Source: CAVTWY01 sp963738575
GTDB taxonomy: Bacteria; Pseudomonadota; Gammaproteobacteria; Burkholderiales; Burkholderiaceae_C
NCBI GenBank assembly: GCA_963738575.1
Contig: CAVTWY010000004.1
Coordinates: forward strand, 310,001 to 374,000
Length of the DNA stretch: 64,000 nucleotides
Direction of reading: 5' to 3'
Below are positions 1-9,190 of this stretch, piece by piece. The notes under the pieces were generated by a model. That model did not search any database. It was not told where the DNA came from and saw only the letters and a program-made list of their open reading frames with translations. Each line of letters begins with the position of its first letter. Positions within the stretch are counted from its first letter, which is position 1. The translations under genes and the position numbers were made by a program.

Positions 1-1
1 C

Positions 2-1387
2 GCGCTGACAGGCGTGTCGGCGGACCTGATCGTCCAGGCAGCCCGGCTCTACGCTACAAGCGGCCCCGCCGTCATCCCCTGGACGCCGGTGACCGACCAG
101 CAGCGCAACTCGACTTCCGCGATCCGGTTGATGTGCAGCCTGCGCGCAATCTGTGGCTACCTGGACGTGCCCGGCGGCGAGGTCTTCCATGGCTTCCACA
201 AGGACATCATTCACGAATCCGAGCTGGAACTGCACGGTAACCTCTCGGACATCCAGCGTGCCAAGCAACTGGGTAGTGACACGCATCCCGCCTTCACCTA
301 CCGGGGCACTGCAGCGCTGCGCGAACCTGCGCACAAGGTCTGGGGCTACGAGTGGCCTAACATCGTTAGCGGTAGCTACATGGCCAACCCGTCGGCCGTG
401 TTCCGCGCCATGGCCGACGGCGACCCCTACCCCGTCAAAGCCTTCATCACCTTGGGTAACAACACCCTGATGAGCTTCGCCAACATGCAGCTCATCCAGC
501 GTGCCCTGATGAACCAGGAGCTGATCGTCGCGATGGAGCACTTCCGCACGCCGACCGCGCAACTGGCTGACTACATCCTGCCCGGCGATGCCTGGCCGGA
601 ACGGAACTGCTTGTCAGATGCATTCGGCTGGACCTCGATCTATCGCCCGTCGCAGAAAGTGGTGGAGCCGCCCGGCGAATGCCGGGGCGTGTACGACTTC
701 TGGCGCGACCTCGCAGTGCGCATGGGACTGGGCGAGCATTTTCCGTGGCCGACCAACGAGGCGGTACTCGACCATCGCCTGCAGCGCCTCGACATGGACT
801 TCGCAACCTTTGCCGACCAGCATCCGTACCACATGAACAAGCTGACTTACCTCAAGTACGAGGCGACCGGCTTTGCAACCCCATCGGGCAAGGTCGAGCT
901 GTCGTCTGGCATCCTCTCCGACCTGGGCTTCGACCCGTTGCCTTACTGGCGGGACGATCCACCCATCGACCCCGCCTGGCCGCTGCAGATGTTCATGGGT
1001 GTCCGGGAAGACGAATACTTCCAGACGGGGCATCGGCACATCGCCGCGCTACGGTCACGCAAGCCCGACCCTCTGATGTTCCTTGCACCCGCAGACGCGC
1101 AGGCGCTAGGCTTGGCGGAAGGCGACTGGGCGGTGGTGGAGACACCGCAAGGCAAGATCCATCTAAAGACCAGTGTGCGAGACGACATGCCCAAAGGACT
1201 GGTCCGCGTCCCTCATGGCTGGTGGCTGCCCGAACGGCCTGAGGGCGACGGCACCTTGTCCGGTGCGCTGGAGTTTGCCGACGCCCAGATCTGCCCAGAC
1301 GACCCGGCGCATCTGGACGCCGAGCAAGGTATCCCCCACCTCAAGGGCATCGCCTGCCGCGTGAGGCCCATGGTGGGCAGGACCTGA
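2..1387 (+). CDS. Molybdopterin-dependent oxidoreductase, catalytic subunit (5' end outside window)
   Basis: The frame is open from the window edge, so at least 461 C-terminal residues of a DMSO-reductase-family enzyme are present; the GTG at 14 is internal. Visible are the central molybdopterin domain (segment ITLGNNTLMSFAN, then ADYILPGDAWPERNCLSD) and the C-terminal MopB-binding barrel (DAQALGLAEGDWAVVETPQGK). Family members move oxygen atoms or electrons at a bis-MGD molybdenum or tungsten centre. The substrate cannot be named: the 4Fe-4S and metal-ligand region is missing. No partner subunit follows; the next gene is on the other strand. Confidence 0.85.
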   Translation, partial: ALTGVSADLIVQAARLYATSGPAVIPWTPVTDQQRNSTSAIRLMCSLRAICGYLDVPGGEVFHGFHKDIIHESELELHGNLSDIQRAKQLGSDTHPAFTYRGTAALREPAHKVWGYEWPNIVSGSYMANPSAVFRAMADGDPYPVKAFITLGNNTLMSFANMQLIQRALMNQELIVAMEHFRTPTAQLADYILPGDAWPERNCLSDAFGWTSIYRPSQKVVEPPGECRGVYDFWRDLAVRMGLGEHFPWPTNEAVLDHRLQRLDMDFATFADQHPYHMNKLTYLKYEATGFATPSGKVELSSGILSDLGFDPLPYWRDDPPIDPAWPLQMFMGVREDEYFQTGHRHIAALRSRKPDPLMFLAPADAQALGLAEGDWAVVETPQGKIHLKTSVRDDMPKGLVRVPHGWWLPERPEGDGTLSGALEFADAQICPDDPAHLDAEQGIPHLKGIACRVRPMVGRT

Positions 1388-1590
1388 TCGACCGCGCAGT
1401 TGCTGGCGCGTATGGGTAGAGTTTCACCGCTCGATCATGGCGATCGCTGGGCTGCACCATCCCACGATGCCAATCGTCCAACCGTGCGCGCTCTTTGGAT
1501 GACCGCTGTTGGGAGAAGAGGCGAATGACCGCTAGTGGCCGTTAGCCGAAATTCAAACTGAGACACCACCCGTCTTTGGGGCGCAGCCGA

Positions 1591-1880
1591 CTACAGCGTC
1601 AACAATTGCCGCTCACGCTCGGCGGGTGTTGCGAGCAAGGAATGCAAGCGGTGGTTAAACGTGGCGAGAATGGCGCTGTGCCGCGCTGCGAGGGTGATCA
1701 ACCACGCGTCGGTGACTTGACGATGCCCTACCACACCGCCTGAGCAATGGCGAAGTACGTCGCCCATCTGAAACGTGATGGGCAAGTAGTGATGGTCCGA
1801 TGCCACCGAGTTGCGCGTGTGTGGTGTTCGTGCGCTGGCCAAAATAGCGCAATCAACACATTGGCGTCGAGCAAGACCAC
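1591..1880 (-). pseudogene. VapC-type PIN toxin, frameshifted
   Basis: A GTG at 1880, 6 bases after the antitoxin stop, opens a frame beginning VVLLDANVLIALFWPAHEHH, the N-terminal PIN motif with its first catalytic Asp. That frame stops before the rest of the domain. The typical C-terminal half (GHRQVTDAWLITLAARH, then LATFNHRL) lies in another frame ending at 1591. The total is short for a roughly 130-residue PIN protein, so internal sequence has also been lost. An active toxin is unlikely. Confidence 0.7.
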
Positions 1881-1886
1881 GGTGGC

Positions 1887-2111
1887 TTATTCGCTGGCCA
1901 ACAAAGCCTCAATTTGCTGGCTTGTGACTGGCTGGGTGTTGTCGGGCAAATCGGCCACCCAAACACCGTTGACGTACTTCATCGCCAAGCGCTGCCGGTC
2001 GGCTTGTTCGATCAAGTCGGATACCGCTTGCCCAAGATTGACGTTGCGTGCAGCGGCGTAGCGCCGGGCGGTTTGGAGTGCGGACTCTGAAATATTAAAA
2101 GTGGTTCGCAT
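1887..2111 (-). CDS. Antitoxin of a decayed VapBC-type pair
   Basis: Small 74-residue protein starting MRTTFNISESALQTARRYA, the ribbon-helix-helix opening typical of VapB/CopG-like antitoxins, with an acidic tail (QIEALLASE) that would bind a toxin. ATG 2111 is preferred over GTG 2126 because family proteins begin MRTT. It directly precedes the broken PIN gene, so it is now an antitoxin without a working toxin. Such proteins normally repress their own promoter. Confidence 0.65.
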   Translation of the reverse strand: MRTTFNISESALQTARRYAAARNVNLGQAVSDLIEQADRQRLAMKYVNGVWVADLPDNTQPVTSQQIEALLASE

Positions 2112-2192
2112 GAAGTGTGTGCTCACATGGCATCGCGTTTCGATGGCGTCGCATCGTTTTACAAAAGTGATGCTTACTGAGGCAAGCGATTT

Positions 2193-2969
2193 TTATCGCC
2201 GTTGATGCGCCACCGTCCAGTCGTAAGGCGTGAAGCGCACCGCATAGTCCTGCGGCAGCTTCAGGCCCAGCGTTCGCTCGACGTAGTCAAGCAGGCTCGC
2301 GCCGTGCGCCGGGATGAAATCTTCGGGGTAAAACGTCAGCAGCTCGGACAACCAGATCTCGCGGGTGGCGTGGTCGACGCGGAGGTTTTCGGGCCGGGCG
2401 AAGAAGGCGCGGGTTTCGCGTGCCAGCTCGGCCTCCAGGTTGGCGGCGCTGAAGGGTTGGCGCGGCAGTGCGGGGCAGGCCAGCGCTGAGCAGTTGAGCG
2501 CAAAGTGAACCCGCGGCTCGCCGATGGTGCGGGTGAAGGGGCGGATCACGTCGTTTTCAAACGCGTAGAGCGACCAGGCCTCGCCGCCGATGACTTGCTT
2601 TTTCAGGATAAAAAAGCGCAGCTTGGCGAGCAGGCCGGCATGCGACTCGGGCAGGCCGCTGTCGATGACGTTGGCCATCGACATGGCGTTGTAGGCGTTG
2701 ATCATGTGCGCCAGCTTTGCGTTGGTGGTCGCAAAGGTGGCAAGTGGCGTGTCGGCAATGTGGCGCAGCATGCGGTCAAGGTCTGCGCGGTTGGTGGCAA
2801 GCGCTTTGAAGTCCACAGCGCCCCTGGCATCGACGTATCGGTCTAGCACGCGTGCCCAGGCCGCAATGGCTTGTGGTTCAGTGGCTTGAGGAACGGGCGG
2901 CGGCGCCACCACCGTGGCACACCCCGCCAGCGTTGCAATGCATAACGCGATCAGCCAGCGGCGAATCAT
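2193..2969 (-). CDS. DUF547 domain lipoprotein
   Basis: 258 residues. The N-terminus is a lipoprotein signal (MIRRWLIALCIATLAGC, lipobox LAGC), so the mature protein should be anchored in the envelope. The body matches DUF547: segments MINAYNAMSMANVI, FALNCSALACPAL and FIPAHGASLLDYVE. The biochemical role of DUF547 is unknown; the N-C-S and H residues resemble a papain-like site, which is an inference. Its ATG overlaps the stop of the radical SAM gene (ATGA at 2966-2969), so the two are translationally coupled and probably act together. Confidence 0.8.
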   Translation of the reverse strand: MIRRWLIALCIATLAGCATVVAPPPVPQATEPQAIAAWARVLDRYVDARGAVDFKALATNRADLDRMLRHIADTPLATFATTNAKLAHMINAYNAMSMANVIDSGLPESHAGLLAKLRFFILKKQVIGGEAWSLYAFENDVIRPFTRTIGEPRVHFALNCSALACPALPRQPFSAANLEAELARETRAFFARPENLRVDHATREIWLSELLTFYPEDFIPAHGASLLDYVERTLGLKLPQDYAVRFTPYDWTVAHQRR

Positions 2970-4381
2970 CGTGCGCCCTCTCGTCCACTTATGCGTGCGC
3001 CCAGGTGTTCACCCACGCGTTCGCCCGCGCGAGCTGCCAGTGCCGAAGCGCGTGGGCGGCCCTTCAAAAACTTGATGGGGAACACGGCAACATTGCCCTC
3101 ACTTCGGCGCCCGGCGAGTGGCTGCCACACCCCTTGTGACGTGGTGATGGGCTGCAAAAGGTAGTGATCTCGGCGCGCGTTGTAGGCACACATGCTGATG
3201 GGGCCGTGCTGCGTCATGGCCATGAAAACGCAAGCGTCGATGCGCTCACGCTCCAGCGCTTGGGCGTCCATGAAGTTGTGGGTGAAGAAAGTGAGCTTGC
3301 GCACGCGGCCGCGGGCTGCCACCAGATCGGTGCGCACGCGCCATGCAAACGCTGTCATCCATCGCATCGCAGCAAGCGCCAGCCGGGGTCGCGCCAGTGC
3401 GGCACGCACCAGCGACATCGCGCCGCGCCAAGCGGTGCCGCGCTCGATGGCCAAGCCAACGGTTTCGCGCATGAAGCGGGTGACAAAGGTGGTGTCGACA
3501 AAAGCGTCGTGCGCGCGGCCATTGGCCACCAGCATCACCGCGCTGCGGTTGCACTGGGCGTGGCCGGTGAGCATGGCGTTGAACGACAGCGGTGTGCCTG
3601 CGCCCTGCGACAGCAGTGCAGCAATCGAGTCGTTGCTGATCACGCCGCTGCGCCCGCCTTGCACGCCTCGGCCGGTATCGGCTTGCAGTTGAAAGGACGC
3701 AAAGTCGACCCCGTGGGCGTTGTCAACGAAGAAGCGCGCCAGCATGGGCACGTCGTCTACGTTTTCAGCGTGCACCGTGGTGTTGAAGAACACATGCAGT
3801 GGCAGACCACGTGCGCGCTCGATGTATTCCAGGCGCAGCGCATTCATGCTCGCTTCGTTGGTGTAGCCCGCACGCTCCTGGGTAGTGTCCACATGAAAGG
3901 CCACGTCGGTGAGCCCAACCTGCGCCAGATCGGTCAACAGCTCGCGGCTGGCTTTGATGCCGTTGGTGAACAGCGCCGCGCGCAAGCCACGCGCGTGCAA
4001 CCGTGCCACGATGGCCAGCAACTCGTCGCGTTGGCGCAGCGTGGGTTCGCCGCCCGACACCTGCACGTCGGTGCCCGGGCCGTAGTGGTCATGGATCATG
4101 TCGATGCGGCGCATCACCTCTTCAAGCGGCAGGTCGTGCACTGCCTCTGAGGCTTCGCTCAGGTAACACAGCGTGCAGTCGAGGTTGCAGCGCTGCGTGA
4201 TCTCCAGTGACACGCAGGCCACGGGCCAGCGCCGGCCGGCGATTTGGTTGTCGTGCCACTGGCCGTTGGCTTGCATCCGCTCGCGCAGCGCAGCAATGGC
4301 GTCGGCGGCGGGGGTGGCCATGGGTGGTGCCAGGTCGGCGGGGGCTATCAGTGTCTTGGGGGTAGGTGGCGAGCCGAGCAT
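2966..4381 (-). CDS. Radical SAM enzyme, function unassigned
   Basis: About 471 residues from ATG 4381; ATG 4321 is an alternative start. The motif ITQRCNLDCTLCYLSE holds the CxxxCxxC ligands of the radical-SAM 4Fe-4S cluster, followed by the SAM-binding VQVSGGEPTLR. Near the C-terminus, RIDACVFMAMTQHGPISMCAYN resembles the Cys-containing tail motif of radical SAM enzymes that modify lipids or peptides. The frame runs upstream to 4501 but that part overlaps the LysE gene and looks non-coding. It is coupled to a DUF547 lipoprotein, suggesting an envelope-related product; the substrate is unknown. Confidence 0.8.
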   Translation of the reverse strand: MLGSPPTPKTLIAPADLAPPMATPAADAIAALRERMQANGQWHDNQIAGRRWPVACVSLEITQRCNLDCTLCYLSEASEAVHDLPLEEVMRRIDMIHDHYGPGTDVQVSGGEPTLRQRDELLAIVARLHARGLRAALFTNGIKASRELLTDLAQVGLTDVAFHVDTTQERAGYTNEASMNALRLEYIERARGLPLHVFFNTTVHAENVDDVPMLARFFVDNAHGVDFASFQLQADTGRGVQGGRSGVISNDSIAALLSQGAGTPLSFNAMLTGHAQCNRSAVMLVANGRAHDAFVDTTFVTRFMRETVGLAIERGTAWRGAMSLVRAALARPRLALAAMRWMTAFAWRVRTDLVAARGRVRKLTFFTHNFMDAQALERERIDACVFMAMTQHGPISMCAYNARRDHYLLQPITTSQGVWQPLAGRRSEGNVAVFPIKFLKGRPRASALAARAGERVGEHLGARISGREGAR

Positions 4382-4475
4382 TGCTTGAAGTCGCTCGGCA
4401 GTGCAAAACGTTTCACGGTTGGCAGAAATGAGGGGCCGCTTGCGGGGACAGCGCCTCGCGACAGTGAGGTTCTCT

Positions 4476-5090
4476 TCAGTCGCGAACCAACCGCAATCCA
4501 AACCCGATCAAGAAAACGCCTGCAAGGCGCTCCAGCCAAAGCGCCAGCTTGCGGTGGGCGCGAACGTGGGTGGCCACGGCGTTGGCGAAGGCACATAGGG
4601 TGAGGCAGTACGCCGCGCTGATGACGGCGATGGTGACGGCCATGGCGGCAAAGGTGGGCAGGCCGCGGTGGGTGGCTGGGTTGATGAAGAGCGGAAAGAA
4701 CGCCATGTAGAAGACGATGGCCTTGGGGTTGAGCAGGGTGATGAAGAAGGCTTGGCGGGCGTAGTGGCGCGGCTTGATGGTGATGGGCGAAGCCGCACCG
4801 TCGCCACGTGACATCAGCAGCCGCGAGCCGATCCACGCCAGGTACGCCGCGCCTGCGTAGCGCACACCTTGAAACAACGCCGGGTTGGCCGCCAGCAGTG
4901 CTGCCACACCGGCCACGGCCAGCCACAGCAACACTTGATCGCCCAAGATGATGCCCCAGGTGGCCGCAGCCCCCGCGCGAAACCCGCCCTTGCCGGTGGA
5001 GGTTAGGAGCGCAAAGGTGCCCGGGCCTGGCAGGGCCAAGAACAGCAGGATGGTCGCGCAGAAGGCGCCGTAGTCGGTGATGCCGAGCAT
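4476..5090 (-). CDS. LysE/RhtB family amino-acid exporter
   Basis: 204-residue membrane protein with about six hydrophobic segments. The family signature LALPGPGTFALLTSTGKGGFRAG lies at residues 18-40, and LLNPKAIVFYMAFFP in the middle is the second conserved loop. Family members export amino acids or derivatives across the inner membrane by the proton gradient. In related genomes a LysE gene often lies near mnmG-rsmG-parA; here it sits about 7 kb away. The substrate cannot be read from sequence. Confidence 0.85.
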   Translation of the reverse strand: MLGITDYGAFCATILLFLALPGPGTFALLTSTGKGGFRAGAAATWGIILGDQVLLWLAVAGVAALLAANPALFQGVRYAGAAYLAWIGSRLLMSRGDGAASPITIKPRHYARQAFFITLLNPKAIVFYMAFFPLFINPATHRGLPTFAAMAVTIAVISAAYCLTLCAFANAVATHVRAHRKLALWLERLAGVFLIGFGLRLVRD

Positions 5091-5137
5091 GGTCTAGTGG
5101 CCAGTGGTCATGGCGGGGTGCGTGTGGCCCTGGGTTT

Positions 5138-5554
5138 TTAAGGATGCAGCCAGGGGTTGAGGATGGTGAGCCCGGGGTGTTCAAAGTCGCGCGCGTTGCG
5201 CGTCACCATCGTGCAGCGGTGGTGGAGTGCGGTGGCGGCAAGCAGGGCGTCGCGTTCGGGGCGCGTGTTGGGGACATGCAGGGGCGCGCAGCGCATGGCG
5301 ACGGCCTCGTCGACGGCCAGCACTCGCCCTTGAAACGCCTGAAGCACTTGGGTTAGCCAGTGGCGCAAAGGGCGCCCTTGGGTGGGGTCGCGCCGCTCCA
5401 GGCGCAGCACGCCGATTTCCAGCTCGAGCACGCTGATGGATGAGATGAACTGCGCGCCCAGCGGCACCGTGGCCGCCCAAGCCAACACCCGCGGTGAGGG
5501 TTGTGGCTTGCCTTGCCGCAACTCTGACAGCACGTTGGTGTCCAACAAGTACAT
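5138..5554 (-). CDS. vapC: VapC-type PIN domain ribonuclease toxin
   Basis: 138 residues, full length for VapC. It starts MYLLDTNVLSELRQG with the first catalytic Asp; the acidic SVLELEIG follows, and the C-terminal TRPERDALLAATALHH and TRNARDFEHPGL carry the remaining conserved acidic residues. These toxins cut RNA using a metal-binding acidic cluster. The ATG overlaps the antitoxin stop by one base (TGATG), a standard type II module layout. Confidence 0.88.
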   Translation of the reverse strand: MYLLDTNVLSELRQGKPQPSPRVLAWAATVPLGAQFISSISVLELEIGVLRLERRDPTQGRPLRHWLTQVLQAFQGRVLAVDEAVAMRCAPLHVPNTRPERDALLAATALHHRCTMVTRNARDFEHPGLTILNPWLHP

Positions 5555-5844
5555 CAGTTGCCTTGGTCGTCAGACTCAAAGTGTGGGACTTGCAGCCCGA
5601 GGTTGCCCAAGGGGGAAGGATCAAACAGCACGTCACCACCCCCTGAAATGGCAGCCATTGCTTGTCCAAGTGAGCGCTCACTGGGGCCGCCACCCGCAAG
5701 CCGGTAGTAGTCTTCGATGCGCAAGAGTGCATAGGCGGGTTCACCGCGATCGGTGATGAGCACCGGGCCGTCGGTGGCGGCGCGTTTGGCGCCAGCCAGG
5801 TTGCGCGCAAATTCGCGAGCGGGGATGCTGGTGATCGTGGCCAT
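5554..5844 (-). CDS. Phd/YefM-type antitoxin
   Basis: 96 residues beginning MATITSIPAREFARNLAGAK, with VLITDRGEPAYALLRIEDYYRL, the Phd/YefM DNA-binding fold. The acidic C-terminus (VPHFESDDQGN) is the expected toxin-neutralising tail. It precedes vapC with a one-base overlap. It likely represses the operon through the inverted repeat at 5893-5914. Confidence 0.87.
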   Translation of the reverse strand: MATITSIPAREFARNLAGAKRAATDGPVLITDRGEPAYALLRIEDYYRLAGGGPSERSLGQAMAAISGGGDVLFDPSPLGNLGLQVPHFESDDQGN

Positions 5845-5892
5845 GAAAGAGCTCCTCAGGCACGGGCTTTGGCGTGATATGTCTGCATGTTA

Positions 5893-5914
5893 TGACATTG
5901 TCGACTGCATGTCA
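5893..5914 (-). promoter_or_regulatory. Putative operator of the Phd/VapC module
   Basis: Perfect inverted repeat TGACAT-N10-ATGTCA about 50 bases upstream of the antitoxin ATG, where a self-repressing TA operator is expected. An overlapping half-site ATGTC lies just downstream. The role is inferred from position and symmetry. Confidence 0.45.
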
Positions 5915-8900
5915 ATGAAAGTCACGCGAGTGGGTGGCCAGCGCGCCCAGCCAGGGCGTCATGTCCACCAGGCGTTTGGCGATCAGGTGCGTCACGCCTT
6001 CGGCCGAGTGTTGCCACTCGCCCACCACGCCCAGCAGCCGCGAGCGCAGCAGTGCGGTGCGGTGGGCTTCGCGCACATGGCGCCAGACGATGACGTTGAT
6101 GCTGCCGGTTTCGTCTTCGAGGGTGACGAAGATGACGCCTTTGGCGGTTTCGGGTTGTTGGCGCATGGTGACGATGCCGCAAGCGCGAGCGGCTGTTTTG
6201 TTGCGGCGCTTGGCAAGCTGTTCGGCGCTCTGCCAGCCTTTGTGGCGGAGCTGCTCGCGCAACAAGGCCAAGGGGTGGCGGCGCAGGGTCAGGCCGGTGG
6301 CGGCGTAATCAAGCGCCACCGCTTCGCCTTCGCTGGCCTCCAGCAAACTGGGCTGCTCGTGGGTGCGCTCGATGATGGGGGCCTGGGCCAACAGCGTGTG
6401 CGCGGCGGTGTGGGTGGTGGATTCTTGGCCTGCCGCCACCCAGAGCTGTGCGCGTCGATGCCCCGCCAGCGCCACCAGGGCGTCGGCCCGCGCCAGGGCT
6501 TGAAGCTCGTGCGCTTGCAGCGCGGCCCGGCGTGCCAAGTCGTCAACGTGGGTGAAGGCTTGCGTGGCCCTCGCCGCCACGATGCGCGCGCCGGCTTGGG
6601 CTTGCAGCGTGGCGACCATGCGCAGGCCCAAGCGCACGGCTGGGGAGGCTGCATGACCACACGCCTCCAACGTGCAGTCCCAATCACTCAGTGTCACGTC
6701 CACCGGGCGCACCACCACGCCGTGGCGTTTGGCGTCTTGCACCAGTTGCGCGGGGGCGTAAAAGCCCATGGGTTGCGAGTTGATCAGGGCGGCCAGGAAG
6801 GCGGCGGGTTCGTGGCACTTCATCCAGGCGCTGACGTAGGCCAACAAGGCAAAACTGTAGGCGTGGCTTTCGGGGAAGCCGTATTCACCAAAGCCGCAGA
6901 TTTGTTTGAAGATGGCATCGGCAAAGTCGCTGTCGTACCCACGTGCAGCCATGCCTTCTTTGATGCGCGTCTCGAAGGTGTCGACGTGCCCGTCGCGGCG
7001 CCAGGCGGCCATGGCGCGGCGCAACTGATCAGCCTCGCCAGGCGTGAAGCCCGCAGCGCTGACACAAATTTGCATCACCTGTTCTTGAAATATCGGCACG
7101 CCCAGGGTGCGGCCCAGGGCCGCGTCAAGGGCCGGGTAGCGTGACGGTGGCAGTTGCCCTTCGCGCTGCAAGTCGCGGCGCTGCAGGTACGGGTGCACCA
7201 TGCCGCCCTGGATGGGGCCGGGGCGCACGATGGCCACTTGAATCACCAGGTCGTACAGGCAGCGCGGTTTGAGCCTGGGCAGCATGCTCATTTGGGCGCG
7301 GCTCTCGATCTGAAACACACCCACGGTGTCGGCGCGGGTTGCCATGGCGTAGGTGGCGGGGTCTTCGCGCGGGATGTCTTGCAGGCGCCAGGGCTTGCCG
7401 TGCCACGCGCCCATCAGGTTCAGCGTGCGGCGGATGGTGGTGAGCATGCCCAGCGCCAGCACGTCCACCTTGAGCATGCCCAGCGATTCGAGGTCGTCTT
7501 TGTCCCACTGGATGACACGGCGGTCGGGCATGGCGGCGTTTTCAATCGGCACCATGCGCGAGAGCTTGTCGCGCGCGATGACAAAACCGCCCACGTGCTG
7601 CGACAGGTGACGTGGAAAGCCGCGCAAGGTGTTGACCAGCGCCATCCATTGCTGCACCACCGGCGCGTCGGCTTGCAGGCCGGCCTCGGCCAAGCCGCGG
7701 CCTAGGCGCTGGGCGTCGTCAAACCAGTGCACCGAGCGCGCCACCGCGTCGATGTGCGAGTCGTCCAGCATCAAAGCCTTGCCCACGTCGCGCACCACGC
7801 TGCGGGTGCGGTAGGTGGCCAGCGCCGCCGCCAGCGCGGTGCGCTGCACACCGTACTTGGTGTAGATGTACTGGATGACTTCTTCTCGCCGCTCGTGCTC
7901 AAAGTCGACGTCGATGTCGGGGGGCTCGTTGCGCTCGCGCGAGATGAAGCGCCCAAATAGCAAGGTGGTTTGGGTGGGGTCGACTTCGGTGATGCCCAAG
8001 CAATAACAAACCGCTGAGTTGGCGGCTGAGCCCCGCCCTTGGCACAAGATGCCCAGGCTTCGCGCGTGGCGCACGATGTCCTCAACCGTCAAAAAAAACG
8101 CCTCGTAGCGCAGTGCCTCGATCAGCTCAAATTCGGTGTCGAGTTGGGTGAGCACGCTGCGGGGCACACCGTGGGGGTAGCGGGTTTGGGCACCGGCGTG
8201 GGTGAGCGTGCGCAGGTGGGCGATGGGCGTCAGGCCCGGGGGCACGATTTCGCTGGGGTATTCGTAGCGCAGCTCGCTGAAACAAAAGGTGCAGGCCTGG
8301 GCGATGGCCAGCGTGGCGTCGAGCCATTCACGCCGGTAGAGCTTGGCCAAGCGCAGGCGTGAGCGCAGGTGTTGCTCGGCGTTGGGGGCCAGCGCCAAGC
8401 CGCAGTCGCTGACGGGGGTGCGCAGGCGAATGGCCGTGAGGGTGTCTTGCGCCGCTTTGCGCGACCGCAGGTGCATCAGCACATCACCGGCGGCCACGAT
8501 GGGCAAACCGCTGGCTTGGGCGGCGGCCAGCACCCGCGCCACGCGCTGGCTGTCGTCGCCTTGCAGCAGCAGCTCGATGGCGATGGCGGTGTGGGCAAAA
8601 CTTTGGCGCGCCCACAAAGCTTGCGCGCTCAAGTCGCTTGGGGCATCGGCCCAGCTTGGCAGCAGCACCACGGTGGTGTCGGGCAGGCCAGGGTGTTCGG
8701 GGCGCGGGGGCTCGGTGTCAAAGTCACGCACACCGATGCGGTAGCTGCCTTTGTTGCTGCGCAGGCGCGCGCGGGTGATGAGCTCGCACAGGTCACCCCA
8801 GCCCTCGCGGTTGTGCGCCAGCATCAGCAAGCGGCAGCCGGGCGTGGTGCCCTGCCCTTGCACGTCAAAGGTGGCGCCCACGAGCAACTTGAAAGGCGTG

Positions 8901-9187
8901 GCCCCCGGGGGCTGCAAGGCTTGCAGCTTTTGGGCTTCTTCGTGCGCGCGCACCACCCCGGCCACCGAGCACTCGTCGGTGATGGCCAGCCCCGCATACC
9001 CCAGCTCCATCGCGCGGGCCACCAGTTCTTGGGGGTGCGAGGCGCCCACCAGAAAGCTGAAGTTGCTGCGGCAGTGCAGCTCGACATACCCGGGCAGTGA
9101 CGTGGAGGCTGCCGCAGCTGCCGTGGCAGGCGTGGGCCGAAACAGCGTCACCGGCCGTGGTGCTTTGGGGTGCGTGGGCTGGGGCAT
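5912..9187 (-). CDS. dnaE2: Error-prone DNA polymerase III alpha subunit (ImuC/DnaE2)
   Basis: 1091 residues, normal for DnaE2. An N-terminal PHP domain (YVELHCRSNFSFLVGASHP) is followed by the C-family polymerase core; the catalytic triad is D424, D426 and D428 in PPDIDVDF. The C-terminal OB-fold part (GVIFVTLEDETGSINVIVW) is intact. The enzyme carries out lesion-bypass synthesis after DNA damage with ImuB, which links it to the sliding clamp. It starts 3 bases after the imuB stop and is transcribed with imuA-imuB from the LexA-controlled promoter near 11700. Confidence 0.95.
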   Translation of the reverse strand: MPQPTHPKAPRPVTLFRPTPATAAAAASTSLPGYVELHCRSNFSFLVGASHPQELVARAMELGYAGLAITDECSVAGVVRAHEEAQKLQALQPPGATPFKLLVGATFDVQGQGTTPGCRLLMLAHNREGWGDLCELITRARLRSNKGSYRIGVRDFDTEPPRPEHPGLPDTTVVLLPSWADAPSDLSAQALWARQSFAHTAIAIELLLQGDDSQRVARVLAAAQASGLPIVAAGDVLMHLRSRKAAQDTLTAIRLRTPVSDCGLALAPNAEQHLRSRLRLAKLYRREWLDATLAIAQACTFCFSELRYEYPSEIVPPGLTPIAHLRTLTHAGAQTRYPHGVPRSVLTQLDTEFELIEALRYEAFFLTVEDIVRHARSLGILCQGRGSAANSAVCYCLGITEVDPTQTTLLFGRFISRERNEPPDIDVDFEHERREEVIQYIYTKYGVQRTALAAALATYRTRSVVRDVGKALMLDDSHIDAVARSVHWFDDAQRLGRGLAEAGLQADAPVVQQWMALVNTLRGFPRHLSQHVGGFVIARDKLSRMVPIENAAMPDRRVIQWDKDDLESLGMLKVDVLALGMLTTIRRTLNLMGAWHGKPWRLQDIPREDPATYAMATRADTVGVFQIESRAQMSMLPRLKPRCLYDLVIQVAIVRPGPIQGGMVHPYLQRRDLQREGQLPPSRYPALDAALGRTLGVPIFQEQVMQICVSAAGFTPGEADQLRRAMAAWRRDGHVDTFETRIKEGMAARGYDSDFADAIFKQICGFGEYGFPESHAYSFALLAYVSAWMKCHEPAAFLAALINSQPMGFYAPAQLVQDAKRHGVVVRPVDVTLSDWDCTLEACGHAASPAVRLGLRMVATLQAQAGARIVAARATQAFTHVDDLARRAALQAHELQALARADALVALAGHRRAQLWVAAGQESTTHTAAHTLLAQAPIIERTHEQPSLLEASEGEAVALDYAATGLTLRRHPLALLREQLRHKGWQSAEQLAKRRNKTAARACGIVTMRQQPETAKGVIFVTLEDETGSINVIVWRHVREAHRTALLRSRLLGVVGEWQHSAEGVTHLIAKRLVDMTPWLGALATHSRDFH

Positions 9188-9190
9188 GGC

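Noticed and set aside
1500..1590. Possible insertion-sequence end (AATTCAAACTGAGACACC)
   Set aside because: It looks familiar from some element ends, but no transposase and no matching inverted copy were found in the window.
4003..5184. Several overlapping frames (for example 278 codons, 4348-5184)
   Set aside because: They overlap the LysE and radical SAM genes, which carry the real motifs.
5753..7144. 463-codon plus-strand open frame
   Set aside because: It lies antisense to dnaE2, whose motifs are unmistakable; the composition is that of a shadow frame in GC-rich DNA.
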